NCBI GenBank assembly: GCA_964586855.1
Contig: CAZPHO010000003.1
Span: forward strand, 1 to 61,302
Direction: 5' to 3'
Length of the DNA stretch: 61,302 nt
Origin: CAYLXN01 sp964586855
GTDB taxonomy: Bacteria; Patescibacteriota; Saccharimonadia; Saccharimonadales; Saccharimonadaceae
The notes under the pieces were generated by a model, which saw only the letters and a program-made list of their open reading frames with translations, was not told the DNA's origin and made no database searches. A program made the translations under genes and the position numbers. Positions within the stretch are counted from its first letter, which is position 1; each line of letters starts with the position of its first letter. Shown here piece by piece: positions 50,192 through 58,559 of the stretch.

Positions 50192-51115
50192 ATGGATAAA
50201 CATTTTTTGGCGAGTGAAGCGTGGGCGGACTTTCAGCAGGCTCAAGGCCTTGAGACGATTGCGGCCGAAGGCAAAGATTGGTCGTATTTGGCGATTGTTG
50301 AGAGTCATAAATTCAACTCTCGACTCTATTGCCCGAAATCGCCGACCTTTAGTTCGGCCAAAGGCTTACGGGCGGCCCTAACTGACTTAGAAAGTCAGGC
50401 TCGTCAGCGCGGAATGTGGTTTGTGCGAGTCGAGCCAGATGGTCAAATCGACCCCAAGGAGCTAATCGGCCTTGGCTATCATCGAGTCAAAGATCATCAG
50501 CCTAGCCTGACTTGGATTTTGGACCTATCTCCATCTGAAGACAAGCTAATTGCTAGTATGAAACAAGCCAATCGCAATTTATATCGAAATTATCAGAAAA
50601 AAGGTTTAAAATTTGAGCAAATTGACGACCCTAAAGAAATTAAACATCTAGTTACTTTATTAAAACAAGTATCAGAACATAATTCTGTCAAATTTCATCC
50701 CCCAAAATACTTCGAAAATCAAGCTTGCTCTCTAATGAAGTCTAATTCTGGCCACTTGTTTCATGTGACAAAAGATGGTAAAATATTAGCCGCTAGCTTA
50801 GTGTTTGATGATGCTAAGACTCGTTATTACGCTCACGCCGCAGCTGATTACAACCACCGTAAGTCAGCCGCCGGCACAGTTCTGCTACTAAATATGATCA
50901 TCGATGCCAAGCGACGAGGTTTGAAGTATTTTGATTTTTACGGAGTGACTGATAGTGAAAACCCCGATCATCCTTGGTATGGCTTTACTCGCTTCAAGCA
51001 AAGTTTCGGTGGCCAGTTTCATCACTATCTTGGCACCTGGGAAAAACCAATCAAACCCCTACCCTACTGGCTTTACCGTCAGATGCTTAAAGTTGCTCGT
51101 CTGCTGAAAAAATAG
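50192..51115 (+). CDS. FemX/FemAB-like peptidoglycan bridge aminoacyltransferase
   Basis: 307 residues from the ATG preceded by a TAAAAT box (an earlier ATG at 50174 would run through it). GNAT-like twin domain: FVRVEPDG, MKQANRNLYRNYQKKGL, and the C-terminal KYFDFYGVTDSENPDHPWYG followed by GFTRFKQSFGG. These are the typical FemAB/lipid II aminoacyltransferase motifs. Such enzymes add amino acids from aminoacyl-tRNA to the cell-wall stem peptide, consistent with the MurE-like ligase upstream. Confidence 0.88.
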   Translation: MDKHFLASEAWADFQQAQGLETIAAEGKDWSYLAIVESHKFNSRLYCPKSPTFSSAKGLRAALTDLESQARQRGMWFVRVEPDGQIDPKELIGLGYHRVKDHQPSLTWILDLSPSEDKLIASMKQANRNLYRNYQKKGLKFEQIDDPKEIKHLVTLLKQVSEHNSVKFHPPKYFENQACSLMKSNSGHLFHVTKDGKILAASLVFDDAKTRYYAHAAADYNHRKSAAGTVLLLNMIIDAKRRGLKYFDFYGVTDSENPDHPWYGFTRFKQSFGGQFHHYLGTWEKPIKPLPYWLYRQMLKVARLLKK

Positions 51116-51175
51116 CCGGCTCGTGCTATAATTTAAGGCAGTTGAAGATTAATTAACGAATGAGAGAGATTAGAG

Positions 51176-53740
51176 ATGGAATTAGCAAGTAAATATCAGC
51201 CCAAAGATTTAGAGCCTACAATTTACGCGATGTGGGAGAGTAGCCGGGCCTTCGCTCCGAGTGGTGAAGGCGAACCCTATTCAATTGTCATGCCACCGCC
51301 GAACGCCAACGGCAATCTGCACATTGGTCACGCTTTGACGGTTGGACTTGAGGATATTTTGGCTCGTTACTACCGGATGAAAGGCCGAGATGTGGCTTAC
51401 ATTCCCGGGGCTGATCATGCTGGCTTTGAGACTTGGGTGGTGTTTGAGCGAGAGTTAAACAAACAGGGGAAGGCTCGCCATCAATATTCACGTGACCAAC
51501 TTTACCAGATGGTTTGGGAGTTTGTGGCCAAAGAACGGGGAAATATGGAGCTTCAGTTGCGGGCTTTGGGCGTCAGCTGTTCTTGGGAGGATTTGGTATT
51601 TACACTTGATAAAAAAGTGATCGATGGAGTTTACCAAACTTTCAAGCGTCTCTGGGATGAAGGACTGGTTTACCGAGGCGAGCGAATTGTTAATTATTCG
51701 ACCAAATATCAAACCAGCTATGCCGATATTGAAGTCGAAAACCGAGAGGTGAGTGGGAAATTATATAAAATTGCTTATCCGTTGTTGGATGATGTTGGCG
51801 AACTGGTAGTGGCCACAACTCGCCCCGAGACGATGTTTGGTGATGTGGCGGTGGCGGTGCATCCAGATGATGAGCGTTACCAGAAGTTTATTGGTAAAGA
51901 AGTAGTTTTGCCACTGACTAATCGCGAAATCCCAGTAATCGCTGATGAGTATGTCGACCGGGAATTTGGGACGGGTGTTCTAAAAATTACACCGGCCCAC
52001 GACCCAAATGATTTCGAGCTAGGCCATAAATATGAATTTTCACCAATCAGAGTGATTGATTACGATGGAACGATGATCAACGTGCCGGCTAATTTTATTG
52101 GTCTGCCGGTCGAAGAGGCGCGGACCAAAGTTTTGGCGGCTCTCGAGGCCGAAGAGTTAGTTCGTGGCAGTGAAAATATTAAACATGTGGTTGGTTTTGA
52201 TTATAAATCGGGTCTGCCAATTGAGCCGATGATTAAAGAGCAGTGGTTCCTGAAAGTTCGGCCGCTGGCTGACCGAGCCAAGCAGGCTCTGCTCGATGAT
52301 AAAATTAAGTTTTACCCGAGTAATAAAAAACAGGTGCTAATTCAATATCTTGATAATTTGCGTGACTGGAACTTGTCACGTCAAATTGCGTGGGGGATTC
52401 CGATCCCGGCTTTTCAGAACATCGATGATTGCTCGGAGTGGATTTTTGACGATCGAGTTGACCAGAAGCAGATCAAGGTTGACGGCAAAACTTATCATCG
52501 TGAAGAAGACACGTTTGATACATGGTTCTCGAGCGGTCAGTGGCCGTTTTTGACCACCGACTATCTTGAGGATGGCAAATTAGCTCGATTTTATCCAAAT
52601 GATTTGATGGAAACCGGGGCAGATTTGCTCGATCGATGGGTGGCCCGGATGATTATGCTCGGGCTGTATGCGACTGATGAGATTCCGTTTCGTGAAGTTT
52701 ATATGCACGGCATGGTGCTTGATGCTAAGTCGCAGAAAATGAGTAAATCCAAGGGGAATGTGATCAATCCAATGGAGACGATTGGTGAGTACGGGTCGGA
52801 TGCTTTGCGGATTGGCTTGGTGGCTAATCGATCGGCTGGCCAAAATCAAGCTTTCTCGACTTCGAGTGTGGTGGCTGGGCGTAATTTCTGCAACAAACTC
52901 TGGAATATGGCGCGCTTCACTCAAGTCAAAGTCGACCCAAATTTCAAAGCTGAATACCTCGAGCAGGTGAGTGCAGTATCCGAAGCCGATAATTGGATTT
53001 TGACCAAACTTGATCAGGCGATCAAAGATGTTGAATCAAATTTAGCCCAATATCGGTTTGCTGAAGCGATGGAAACGATTTATCATACGCTCTGGAGTAG
53101 TGTGGCTGATTGGTATGTTGAAAGTTCAAAAGTGACTTTGAATCAACAGTTGTTGGCTTATGTTCTCGAGACGAGCTTGAAATTAGCTCATCCATTTGCG
53201 CCTTTTGTAACTGAAGCTATCTGGCAGTCACTGCCGTGGCGTGATGGATTATTGATGCTTGAAGCTTTTCCTGAGTCGAACCAAATTGTGGTTGATTCAG
53301 TTAAAGCAAATGCTTTTAGTGATATAATTAAAATTGTTGAAGAAGTTCGTTATCTCAACGCTTCACTTCCAGGTCATAAAAAATACGATTTAATTTATAT
53401 TTCTGATGAGTTAATTGCTAATAATCACAAATTAATCAAACACCTGGCTCATCTGAACGATGTGGTTCAGCAAGAGAAGCCAGAGGGAATTCGAATTGCT
53501 AATACGGCTCATAACTGCTGGCTGAGGGTTGATGCTGAGACCCTGTATCGTCATCAGTCTGATTTAGAGATGCGACTATTAGAGGCACGAGCTCAGGTCG
53601 CTCGCTTGGCTCAAAGGCTGGAAAGCAAAGATTATTTAGCTAAAGCCCCAACCAAGTTGATTAATGAATCAAAAGCTCAACTCAAAGAGGTTGAAGAGAT
53701 GGTGGCTCGGCTAGAAAAAGAGCTACAAGTTTTAGATTAA
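51176..53740 (+). CDS. valS: Valyl-tRNA synthetase
   Basis: 854 residues of class Ia layout. PPPNANGNLHIGHAL with HIGH at 49-52, the editing-domain TTRPETMFGDVAVAVHPDD, KMSKSKGNV at ~521-529, the anticodon domain and a C-terminal coiled coil (arm with RLAQRLESK). The DHAG motif continues as FETWVVFEREL in place of the common IATQ, a feature worth comparing with CPR relatives. It ends one base before the convergent rlmH stop. Confidence 0.97.
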   Translation: MELASKYQPKDLEPTIYAMWESSRAFAPSGEGEPYSIVMPPPNANGNLHIGHALTVGLEDILARYYRMKGRDVAYIPGADHAGFETWVVFERELNKQGKARHQYSRDQLYQMVWEFVAKERGNMELQLRALGVSCSWEDLVFTLDKKVIDGVYQTFKRLWDEGLVYRGERIVNYSTKYQTSYADIEVENREVSGKLYKIAYPLLDDVGELVVATTRPETMFGDVAVAVHPDDERYQKFIGKEVVLPLTNREIPVIADEYVDREFGTGVLKITPAHDPNDFELGHKYEFSPIRVIDYDGTMINVPANFIGLPVEEARTKVLAALEAEELVRGSENIKHVVGFDYKSGLPIEPMIKEQWFLKVRPLADRAKQALLDDKIKFYPSNKKQVLIQYLDNLRDWNLSRQIAWGIPIPAFQNIDDCSEWIFDDRVDQKQIKVDGKTYHREEDTFDTWFSSGQWPFLTTDYLEDGKLARFYPNDLMETGADLLDRWVARMIMLGLYATDEIPFREVYMHGMVLDAKSQKMSKSKGNVINPMETIGEYGSDALRIGLVANRSAGQNQAFSTSSVVAGRNFCNKLWNMARFTQVKVDPNFKAEYLEQVSAVSEADNWILTKLDQAIKDVESNLAQYRFAEAMETIYHTLWSSVADWYVESSKVTLNQQLLAYVLETSLKLAHPFAPFVTEAIWQSLPWRDGLLMLEAFPESNQIVVDSVKANAFSDIIKIVEEVRYLNASLPGHKKYDLIYISDELIANNHKLIKHLAHLNDVVQQEKPEGIRIANTAHNCWLRVDAETLYRHQSDLEMRLLEARAQVARLAQRLESKDYLAKAPTKLINESKAQLKEVEEMVARLEKELQVLD

Positions 53741-54193
53741 TTACAGATGGTGATAACCGTGGCCGCGGTTGATAGTTTGGGCGCGGTAAATTTGTTCGGT
53801 TAGTAGTAAGCCAACGATTTGATGCGGAAAAACTAGTTTGGATAAGCTCCAGATTAAGTTGGCTCGCTGCTTGATTGCGTCATTAACTCCATAGGCGCCA
53901 CCAATAATGAAGGTTAGATTGGTTGATAAATGTTGATCAATAATTTCAGCTAGGGCAGGAGAGTCGAACATTTGACCGGTCTCATCTAGCAGGATGACAA
54001 ATTGATTGGCGGCTAGTTGATTTAAAATTTGCGCTGATTCATGCTTCTTGGCCGCCTGGATGTCATTTAGGCCGCTAGGACGAATCCAAGCCCATTTGAT
54101 TTCATAAGCTCGTTCTAGGCGCTTAGAGAAGGTCGCAATTCCTTCAGCGATATAAGGCTGGTGTTTTTTACCAACGGCGATGACAGTAATCAT
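53741..54193 (-). CDS. rlmH: 23S rRNA (pseudouridine-1915 N3)-methyltransferase RlmH
   Basis: 150 residues with the SPOUT fold. LLDETGQMFDS, FIIGGAYGVNDAIKQRA with the SAM knot, and LSKLVFPHQIVGLLLTEQIYRA are conserved. The C-terminus NRGHGYHHL replaces the usual RGEPYHK but keeps the YH end used by the active site. A TATAAT lies 6 bases before the ATG (leaderless). Its stop abuts the valS stop. Confidence 0.95.
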   Translation of the reverse strand: MITVIAVGKKHQPYIAEGIATFSKRLERAYEIKWAWIRPSGLNDIQAAKKHESAQILNQLAANQFVILLDETGQMFDSPALAEIIDQHLSTNLTFIIGGAYGVNDAIKQRANLIWSLSKLVFPHQIVGLLLTEQIYRAQTINRGHGYHHL

Positions 54194-54199
54194 AATTTG

Positions 54200-54205
54200 A
54201 TTATA
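54200..54205 (-). promoter_or_regulatory. -10 box of leaderless rlmH promoter
   Basis: TATAAT followed by CAAATT and ATG on the minus strand. The 15-base word TATAATCAAATTATG recurs exactly before the gene at 58242. Confidence 0.6.
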
Positions 54206-54211
54206 GCAAAG

Positions 54212-54236
54212 AAAAGACGCCTATGGGGCGTCTTTT
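54212..54236 (-). terminator. Terminator of the 54221-54550 gene
   Basis: AAAAGACGCC (54212-54221) pairs with GGCGTCTTTT (54227-54236) with a T-rich tail on the minus strand. It overlaps the stop codon of the upstream gene and is followed at once by the rlmH -10 box. Confidence 0.75.
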
Positions 54237-54550
54237 TTGATCGGGGTATTGAATCCAAGCTCAGTCTCAGTGCCATTTGCCTCAATGAAGATGATTCGAG
54301 TAGCCTCTCCTGAGGCTAAAGAGGTGGTTAATACTGCAAAAGTTTCCAAAGCTGAGTTTTGCTCGGTTATGGAAACTTTAATAATAATTGGCTCTCCTTC
54401 ATGTTTTTGACGTTTCTGGAAGATGGTGTTTCTGATTCTTCCAACTAAACTCTCAAAATCTCTTTTGTCGGTCCAATCGAGGATAGGCTGACTTTTACCT
54501 GCTAGAAAGATATTTGTCTCATTACTTAAGTTAAGTTCAATTTCTTTCAT
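54221..54550 (-). CDS. Small protein of unknown function
   Basis: 109 residues from the ATG with a GGGGGAA ribosome site; an upstream extension of 27 codons has no such site. Soluble, mixed beta/alpha: EIELNLSNETNIFLAG, GRIRNTIFQKRQKHEGEP, SGEATRIIFIEANG. No known domain recognised. Ends in a terminator. Confidence 0.65.
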   Translation of the reverse strand: MKEIELNLSNETNIFLAGKSQPILDWTDKRDFESLVGRIRNTIFQKRQKHEGEPIIIKVSITEQNSALETFAVLTTSLASGEATRIIFIEANGTETELGFNTPIKKDAP

Positions 54551-54674
54551 TGCTTTCCCCCAAATCTTGAGTCTGAATTTGCTCCAAAATAGCGAGCAGC
54601 TCAAGATGCGATTGCGGCTAAAGTGCCACAATTGCTGCTTATCATAACATTTTAGCGATTTTTGTCAACCAAAA

Positions 54675-55073
54675 TTAGCTGAGCGGGTCAATAAAAAGTT
54701 TTTTGGCCATTGTCTCAAGTTCTATTTGACTGGCCTCAGGGGCATTGTGATTAAAAAACTGATCGACGCTATCAAATGGAATCAAGTGAATATGAGCGTG
54801 GGGGACTTGCTCGCCGACAACTTGGATACCGACGTATTTGGTTCGAAGCTTGGCCTGAAGATGATTGCCGATTCGTTTGGCGATTAGCATCAAGTAGCTG
54901 TAGTCCTCATCTACCATTTGCCAGATAAATTCAACTGGCTGCTTGGGAATCAGTAGAGTGTGGCCAGGGCGGTTGGGGGCGATATCAAGAAAGGCTAACA
55001 CCTGGTCGTCTTCGTAGATTTTATGGGCGGGGATTTCACCAGCAATAATTTTACTAAAAATAGTTTCGGCCAT
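54675..55073 (-). CDS. HIT family hydrolase
   Basis: 132 residues from the ATG with an AAAGGAGG ribosome site; a start ten codons upstream would overlap the TATAAT box. It has the HIT histidine triad HAHIHLIPF, the N-terminal FSKIIAGEIPAHKIYEDD and PNRPGHTLLIPK. Members hydrolyse nucleotide conjugates such as AMP-lysine or Ap4A. Typical length. Confidence 0.94.
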   Translation of the reverse strand: MAETIFSKIIAGEIPAHKIYEDDQVLAFLDIAPNRPGHTLLIPKQPVEFIWQMVDEDYSYLMLIAKRIGNHLQAKLRTKYVGIQVVGEQVPHAHIHLIPFDSVDQFFNHNAPEASQIELETMAKKLFIDPLS

Positions 55074-55111
55074 AAGCCTCCTTTCGTGCTTGATAGGCTT
55101 CATTATAGCAA

Positions 55112-55138
55112 AAGAAAAACTCCGCTACTAGAGCGGAG
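55112..55138 (-). terminator. Terminator of the 55145-55402 gene
   Basis: CTCCGCT (55120-55126) pairs with AGCGGAG (55132-55138); the minus-strand tail is TTTTTCTTTT. The TATAAT for the HIT gene follows immediately downstream. Confidence 0.8.
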
Positions 55139-55144
55139 CTGGAG

Positions 55145-55402
55145 CTAGAAAAAGTAGGTAATTTCGACCTGCTGGTCGACCAACTCCAGGCGAACTGGAG
55201 TTTTTGTCCTCTTGTTGTTTTTGACCATACCGATCACTTGCATGTTTACAGAGCTGACATTTTTCAGCTCAAGGTCAGTTAACTGACTGCCGTGAAGCAG
55301 TATTGGGCACCCTTTCTCACAATAGTTGTTGATCATTTGCCGGAGTTCATCGGCGGAGATATCTAAAATCTCCGATCGGACCCTACTTGTCTCTTGTTTC
55401 AT
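55145..55402 (-). CDS. Small protein of unknown function
   Basis: 85 residues with an AGGAGGGG ribosome site. It contains DISADELRQMINNYCEKGCP, with two Cys four residues apart, and a beta-rich C-terminus (PVRLELVDQQVEITYFF). Soluble. No family recognised. Confidence 0.65.
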   Translation of the reverse strand: MKQETSRVRSEILDISADELRQMINNYCEKGCPILLHGSQLTDLELKNVSSVNMQVIGMVKNNKRTKTPVRLELVDQQVEITYFF

Positions 55403-55479
55403 TTTTACCCCTCCTATACTCTAATAGCTTAGCAAAACAAGCTTTAGTCTAGGTAGTCTACAATATTTTATACTTTTAG

Positions 55480-56763
55480 TCAATAGCCAAAGTCGGTAAT
55501 ACCTATTGCTTGAAGATGAGCATTTTTTCTCGCTTCATAGATGCCTTCCAGGTTGTCTGTTTGATCGGCTGGTGCTGCTTCTAATTGAGGATGGGTGTTG
55601 ATCCAGTTAATAATTTGGTTTTTGATTGATTGGTAGCGACGCTTGGCGTCTGGTCGGTTAATGCCTGTGCCTTTCAGGTTTTTGATTGCCTCGAGAGCAC
55701 TGTTTGCCCCAGTGACCAAGAACATTGATCTGAAGGCAAAGTGGTGCTCTTCTTCGACTACTCCGTCCTGGTAGCTTAGGCCAAAATCCTTTTTGTAAAC
55801 ATGCGACCACAGGGTCAAAGAATCACTTTTTCGGGCCTCTTGTTTTTTTCGGGCCGTTAAAGCTTCTGTCGCGTTGCTTTTAATGTCGATTGGCACGATT
55901 ATATTCTTAAAATTATTAGAGGCAATGTCGGCTTGGGTTGGATAAATATAATCACCATTGACGTTAGTAGTGACTTTAGCGGCGACAAACCAATCCTTGC
56001 CTTTGGCATCGTCTTCAGGTGTCACGTCGAGAACTCTGAACAGGTCTTGTTCATCAATTTCAGTCAGCAGTTCTCTAAAGGCCAGCTCATGTCTCATTCC
56101 ATTGTAAAGAGAGATTAGACAGTTTAAATCGTCTTGTGCCTTCTGGTTTATCTCTTGACGGGTTCGCCCTAGCAAGTCAGCTTGAACTTGGCGGCTAGAC
56201 ATGGCGTGGCTGTAGTAGCGGCGAATACGCGTTTCGAACTTGCTTATGTAGTTTTCTTTCAGGGGAAGAGAGTCAATCGATTCACGAATATAATGATTGA
56301 AAGGCATAATGTATTGTTCTTTGATTAAGGTTTTGAGCTCACTTTTCTGGTTTTGGTCAAGCGCTTGCTGTGGAGATTGTTTTTGGTCTTGGCGGCTTTG
56401 GGCGTTATTGTAAATTTGAGCGACCACCAAAGCTTTGTTTCGCTGATAGTTATCGCCACTTTTAAGCTGTTTTAAATCTTGCAAGGCAGCTAATTCCCTT
56501 GCATCGATCCATCGAAAGTCCATAGACTTTAGCCTTACACTCTCAAGATAAGGCACGATACTTTCGATTAGTAGATGCTCGCTTTCGTTAAAATCACTGG
56601 CGATCTCACCATTGGCTAGTGCCTCTGAGTCAACGACGGAATCTAAATCCAACTCGGTGCTATTGTTGAGGCTGGCTTTGCCCAAATCATCTGCTAATTT
56701 TAGCTGCAATTCTTTATATTTTTCATTCCAGCTGTCTCGAACAATTTTTTCTGGATTATCCAT
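55480..56763 (-). CDS. Soluble helical protein of unknown function
   Basis: 427 residues; ATG chosen over a GTG two codons earlier because GAGG then lies 5 bases upstream. No signal peptide or membrane span. Mostly charged helices (EKIVRDSWNEKYKELQLKLA, RYQSIKNQIINWINTHPQLE), with a central segment VPIDIKSNATEALTARKKQE that loosely resembles a nuclease-like strand pattern but without a convincing active site. I do not assign a function. Unlinked to neighbours by overlap. Confidence 0.65.
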   Translation of the reverse strand: MDNPEKIVRDSWNEKYKELQLKLADDLGKASLNNSTELDLDSVVDSEALANGEIASDFNESEHLLIESIVPYLESVRLKSMDFRWIDARELAALQDLKQLKSGDNYQRNKALVVAQIYNNAQSRQDQKQSPQQALDQNQKSELKTLIKEQYIMPFNHYIRESIDSLPLKENYISKFETRIRRYYSHAMSSRQVQADLLGRTRQEINQKAQDDLNCLISLYNGMRHELAFRELLTEIDEQDLFRVLDVTPEDDAKGKDWFVAAKVTTNVNGDYIYPTQADIASNNFKNIIVPIDIKSNATEALTARKKQEARKSDSLTLWSHVYKKDFGLSYQDGVVEEEHHFAFRSMFLVTGANSALEAIKNLKGTGINRPDAKRRYQSIKNQIINWINTHPQLEAAPADQTDNLEGIYEARKNAHLQAIGITDFGY

Positions 56764-56835
56764 TTGCACCTCGCTGATTAGATTTTCTAAATAATTCCGA
56801 ACAGAGAACGTCGGAGTTTATTTCAATATAATTTC

Positions 56836-56925
56836 TGGCGGAGAGAGAGGGATTCGAACCCTCGAAGGCCGTGAGGCCTTACCGCTTTTCGAGAGCGGCC
56901 AGATCAACCACTCCTGCATCTCTCC
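56836..56925 (-). tRNA. tRNA-Ser (anticodon CGA)
   Basis: Class II cloverleaf on the minus strand: acceptor GGAGAGA/TCTCTCC, anticodon loop CTCGAAA giving CGA, long variable arm AAGGCCTCACGGCCTT, T-arm AGGGTTCGAATCCCT and encoded CCA. Confidence 0.94.
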
Positions 56926-56975
56926 GTCGGTTTATTTTAGCAAAATAGTTGATAAAACAAAAGTTAAGTCGGGTA

Positions 56976-57014
56976 AAACTAAAACTCACCAAATATATTG
57001 GTTAGTTTTAGTTT
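56976..57014 (-). terminator. Terminator after the DUF4234-like gene
   Basis: AAACTAAAACT and ACCAA pair with TTGGT and AGTTTTAGTTT around an ATATA loop, with one mismatch. Minus-strand tail TTTTACCC. It separates the 57035 gene from tRNA-Ser. Confidence 0.7.
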
Positions 57015-57034
57015 CGTTTATCCAGAGAGTCTGT

Positions 57035-57445
57035 CTAGAAACCAGTTGGCTGATCGGTATTTTCGGCTGGACTCACAGCGCTAGGCTCGACGGATTGGCC
57101 TGGCTGAGCGGTATTTGCTGACTGATTTGGTTGAGTTAGATCAGCAGAATCTAGTTTATTCAGGCTGTCTTGCACTATACCTGGAATGACAAGGCCAATC
57201 ACCAAATAAACCAAAAACCACATTACGGTGTTGTTGTCTTTTCTAATGACTTGAGAATAGCCCTCGCAGAATTTATAGCCCCAGTAGACATTGGCTAGCG
57301 GAACGATGATTAGCCAAGCGGTTGGTATTTCACCGCCCTGTGAGTTGATGTCTTTCTTTTGCTGAACTATCCAGTAAACTTGATAAATACCAAACGTGAA
57401 AAAAGACAGAAGGTAAGCTGTTAGAATATTGCGTTTTTGGACCAT
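57035..57445 (-). CDS. DUF4234-like small membrane protein
   Basis: 136 residues with about three membrane segments (8-26, 42-60, 74-94) and the family pattern LLSFFTFGIYQVYWIVQQKKDINS followed by IVPLANVYWGYKF. The C-terminal 40 residues are Gln/Pro/Ser-rich and disordered. Shine-Dalgarno AAAGGAAA. Function of the family is not known. Confidence 0.85.
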   Translation of the reverse strand: MVQKRNILTAYLLSFFTFGIYQVYWIVQQKKDINSQGGEIPTAWLIIVPLANVYWGYKFCEGYSQVIRKDNNTVMWFLVYLVIGLVIPGIVQDSLNKLDSADLTQPNQSANTAQPGQSVEPSAVSPAENTDQPTGF

Positions 57446-57549
57446 ATTTTCCTTTCTAAGGATTATTAATTATGTAGTTTGAATTATATCGAAAAAGCTT
57501 GACTCAAACAAGCCGAAAAAAACAGACCACAAACGTGGTCAGCTTTTCT

Positions 57550-57626
57550 TGGTACACCCGACAGGATTTGAACCTACGACCTTTGGCTCCGCAAGCCAAC
57601 GCTCTATCCAGCTGAGCTACGGGTGC
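57550..57626 (-). tRNA. tRNA-Arg (anticodon GCG)
   Basis: Minus-strand cloverleaf with acceptor GCACCCG/CGGGTGT (first pair G-U), anticodon stem TTGGC/GCCAA and loop TTGCGGA giving GCG, T-arm GTAGGTTCAAATCCTGT, discriminator A and CCA. Most bacteria read CGU/CGC with an ACG anticodon edited to inosine. G34 here is unusual. Confidence 0.9.
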
Positions 57627-57675
57627 ATTCGACGACAAATTATACTACAAAACAGAGAGTTTGGCAATTGATTGG

Positions 57676-58242
57676 CTACAGGCCGATTTGTTGGATAATT
57701 TTATCAATTAAATTCATTTCGATTTTTTGCATCGGTAGACGAGCGCCGATGTAGTCGACAATTTCTTCACCTAAGTCATCTGGGAAATCGAGCACTAGAC
57801 TTTGGGCAAAGCGCTTGTGTGGAATCAGGGCTACGGTATAAGATTGGTCGAGGTTTTTCTGCAAGCCGAAGGACTTAAAATCGCTAAACGGATGCAGTCG
57901 TGCATCAATAAACACCCCCTGTTGACTGAGAGCATATTTGATAGTGAAGTTGGGTCGTCGCAAGTAGACCACCAGGGCCACCATTAACACTACTAACACC
58001 ACCGCAAACAGCCAATCTTTTAGCAGTAGAATCGAAATTAGCATCATCGCTACAAAGCTAGCGCCTAAAATGAGATACCAATTAGTCGTGTGTTTTTTGG
58101 GTGGATCGTGATGGTCCCAGGCCAAATCGATTTCAGCTGGAGCTTCTTCAATCTCCTCTGTCTCGACGACTGATTCTTCATCTGGCAGTTCAGGCTTGGT
58201 GTCAGGTGTTTGTTTAATTGGAGTCAATTGCTTTGGTGTCAT
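57676..58242 (-). CDS. Two-span membrane protein of unknown function
   Basis: 188 residues. Acidic/Pro-rich cytosolic N-terminus (~1-55), two helices (about 58-75, 80-98), then a beta domain YALSQQGVFIDARLHPFSDF followed by FPDDLGEEIVDYIGARLP, similar to bacterial PH-like small domains seen in Patescibacteria. A leaderless-type TATAAT lies 6 bases before the ATG. Function unknown. Confidence 0.72.
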   Translation of the reverse strand: MTPKQLTPIKQTPDTKPELPDEESVVETEEIEEAPAEIDLAWDHHDPPKKHTTNWYLILGASFVAMMLISILLLKDWLFAVVLVVLMVALVVYLRRPNFTIKYALSQQGVFIDARLHPFSDFKSFGLQKNLDQSYTVALIPHKRFAQSLVLDFPDDLGEEIVDYIGARLPMQKIEMNLIDKIIQQIGL

Positions 58243-58248
58243 AATTTG

Positions 58249-58276
58249 ATTATAGCAGAATTATCGCTTGTGACAA
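58249..58276 (-). promoter_or_regulatory. Leaderless promoter of the 58242 gene
   Basis: On the minus strand TTGTCA (58271-58276), 16 bases, TATAAT (58249-58254), CAAATT, ATG. The -10-to-ATG word is identical to the one at rlmH. Confidence 0.65.
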
Positions 58277-58371
58277 TTTTTATAAAATTTGTTGATGTGT
58301 AGCTTGGTTGAGCTATTTAAACTAACTTTGAAGATCAGATCCGCTGCCTGCTTTCCGTTGACTTCACTCAT
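58261..58371 (-). CDS. Possible small or decayed ORF
   Basis: ATG-initiated 36-codon frame (MSEVNGKQAADLIFKVSLNS...). A 13-codon frame (MFYITDSEDQQNE) ends inside its start one base out of phase (58364-58405). Together they look like a short protein broken by a one-base shift, or chance. No ribosome site. It overlaps the promoter of the next gene. Confidence 0.25.
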   Translation of the reverse strand: MSEVNGKQAADLIFKVSLNSSTKLHINKFYKNCHKR

Positions 58372-58435
58372 TTTGCTGGTCTTCACTGTCCGTGATGTAA
58401 AACATGTGAGGGCTTGCTGAGTCTGTTAATAAATC

Positions 58436-58462
58436 AAAACGACGACCAAAAGTCGTCGTTTT
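58436..58462. terminator. Terminator after tRNA-Ser(GCT)
   Basis: AAAACGACGAC pairs perfectly with GTCGTCGTTTT around CAAAA, with T-rich tails on both strands. For the minus-strand tRNA it sits 5 bases past the CCA end. Confidence 0.85.
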
Positions 58463-58466
58463 GATT

Positions 58467-58559
58467 TGGCGGAGGAGGAGAGATTCGAACTCTCGCTACA
58501 GATTTCTCCGTACTAACGATTTAGCAAACCGTCCCCTTCAGCCTCTTGGGTACTCCTCC
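58467..58559 (-). tRNA. tRNA-Ser (anticodon GCT)
   Basis: Minus-strand class II cloverleaf: acceptor GGAGGAG/CTCCTCC, anticodon loop TTGCTAA giving GCT, long variable arm TACGGAGAAATCTGTA, T-arm GAGAGTTCGAATCTCTC, encoded CCA. Decodes AGC/AGU. Confidence 0.93.

Noticed and set aside
54551..54631. N-terminal extension of the 54221 gene
   Set aside because: The internal ATG has a strong GGGGGAA ribosome site; the upstream 27 codons are Arg/Trp/Phe-rich with no start signals.
58300..58440. SRP RNA (4.5S) on the minus strand
   Set aside because: A GGAA with nearby GCAG resembles the SRP tip, but the helix between the loop and the symmetric internal loop is missing and no long stem closes it.
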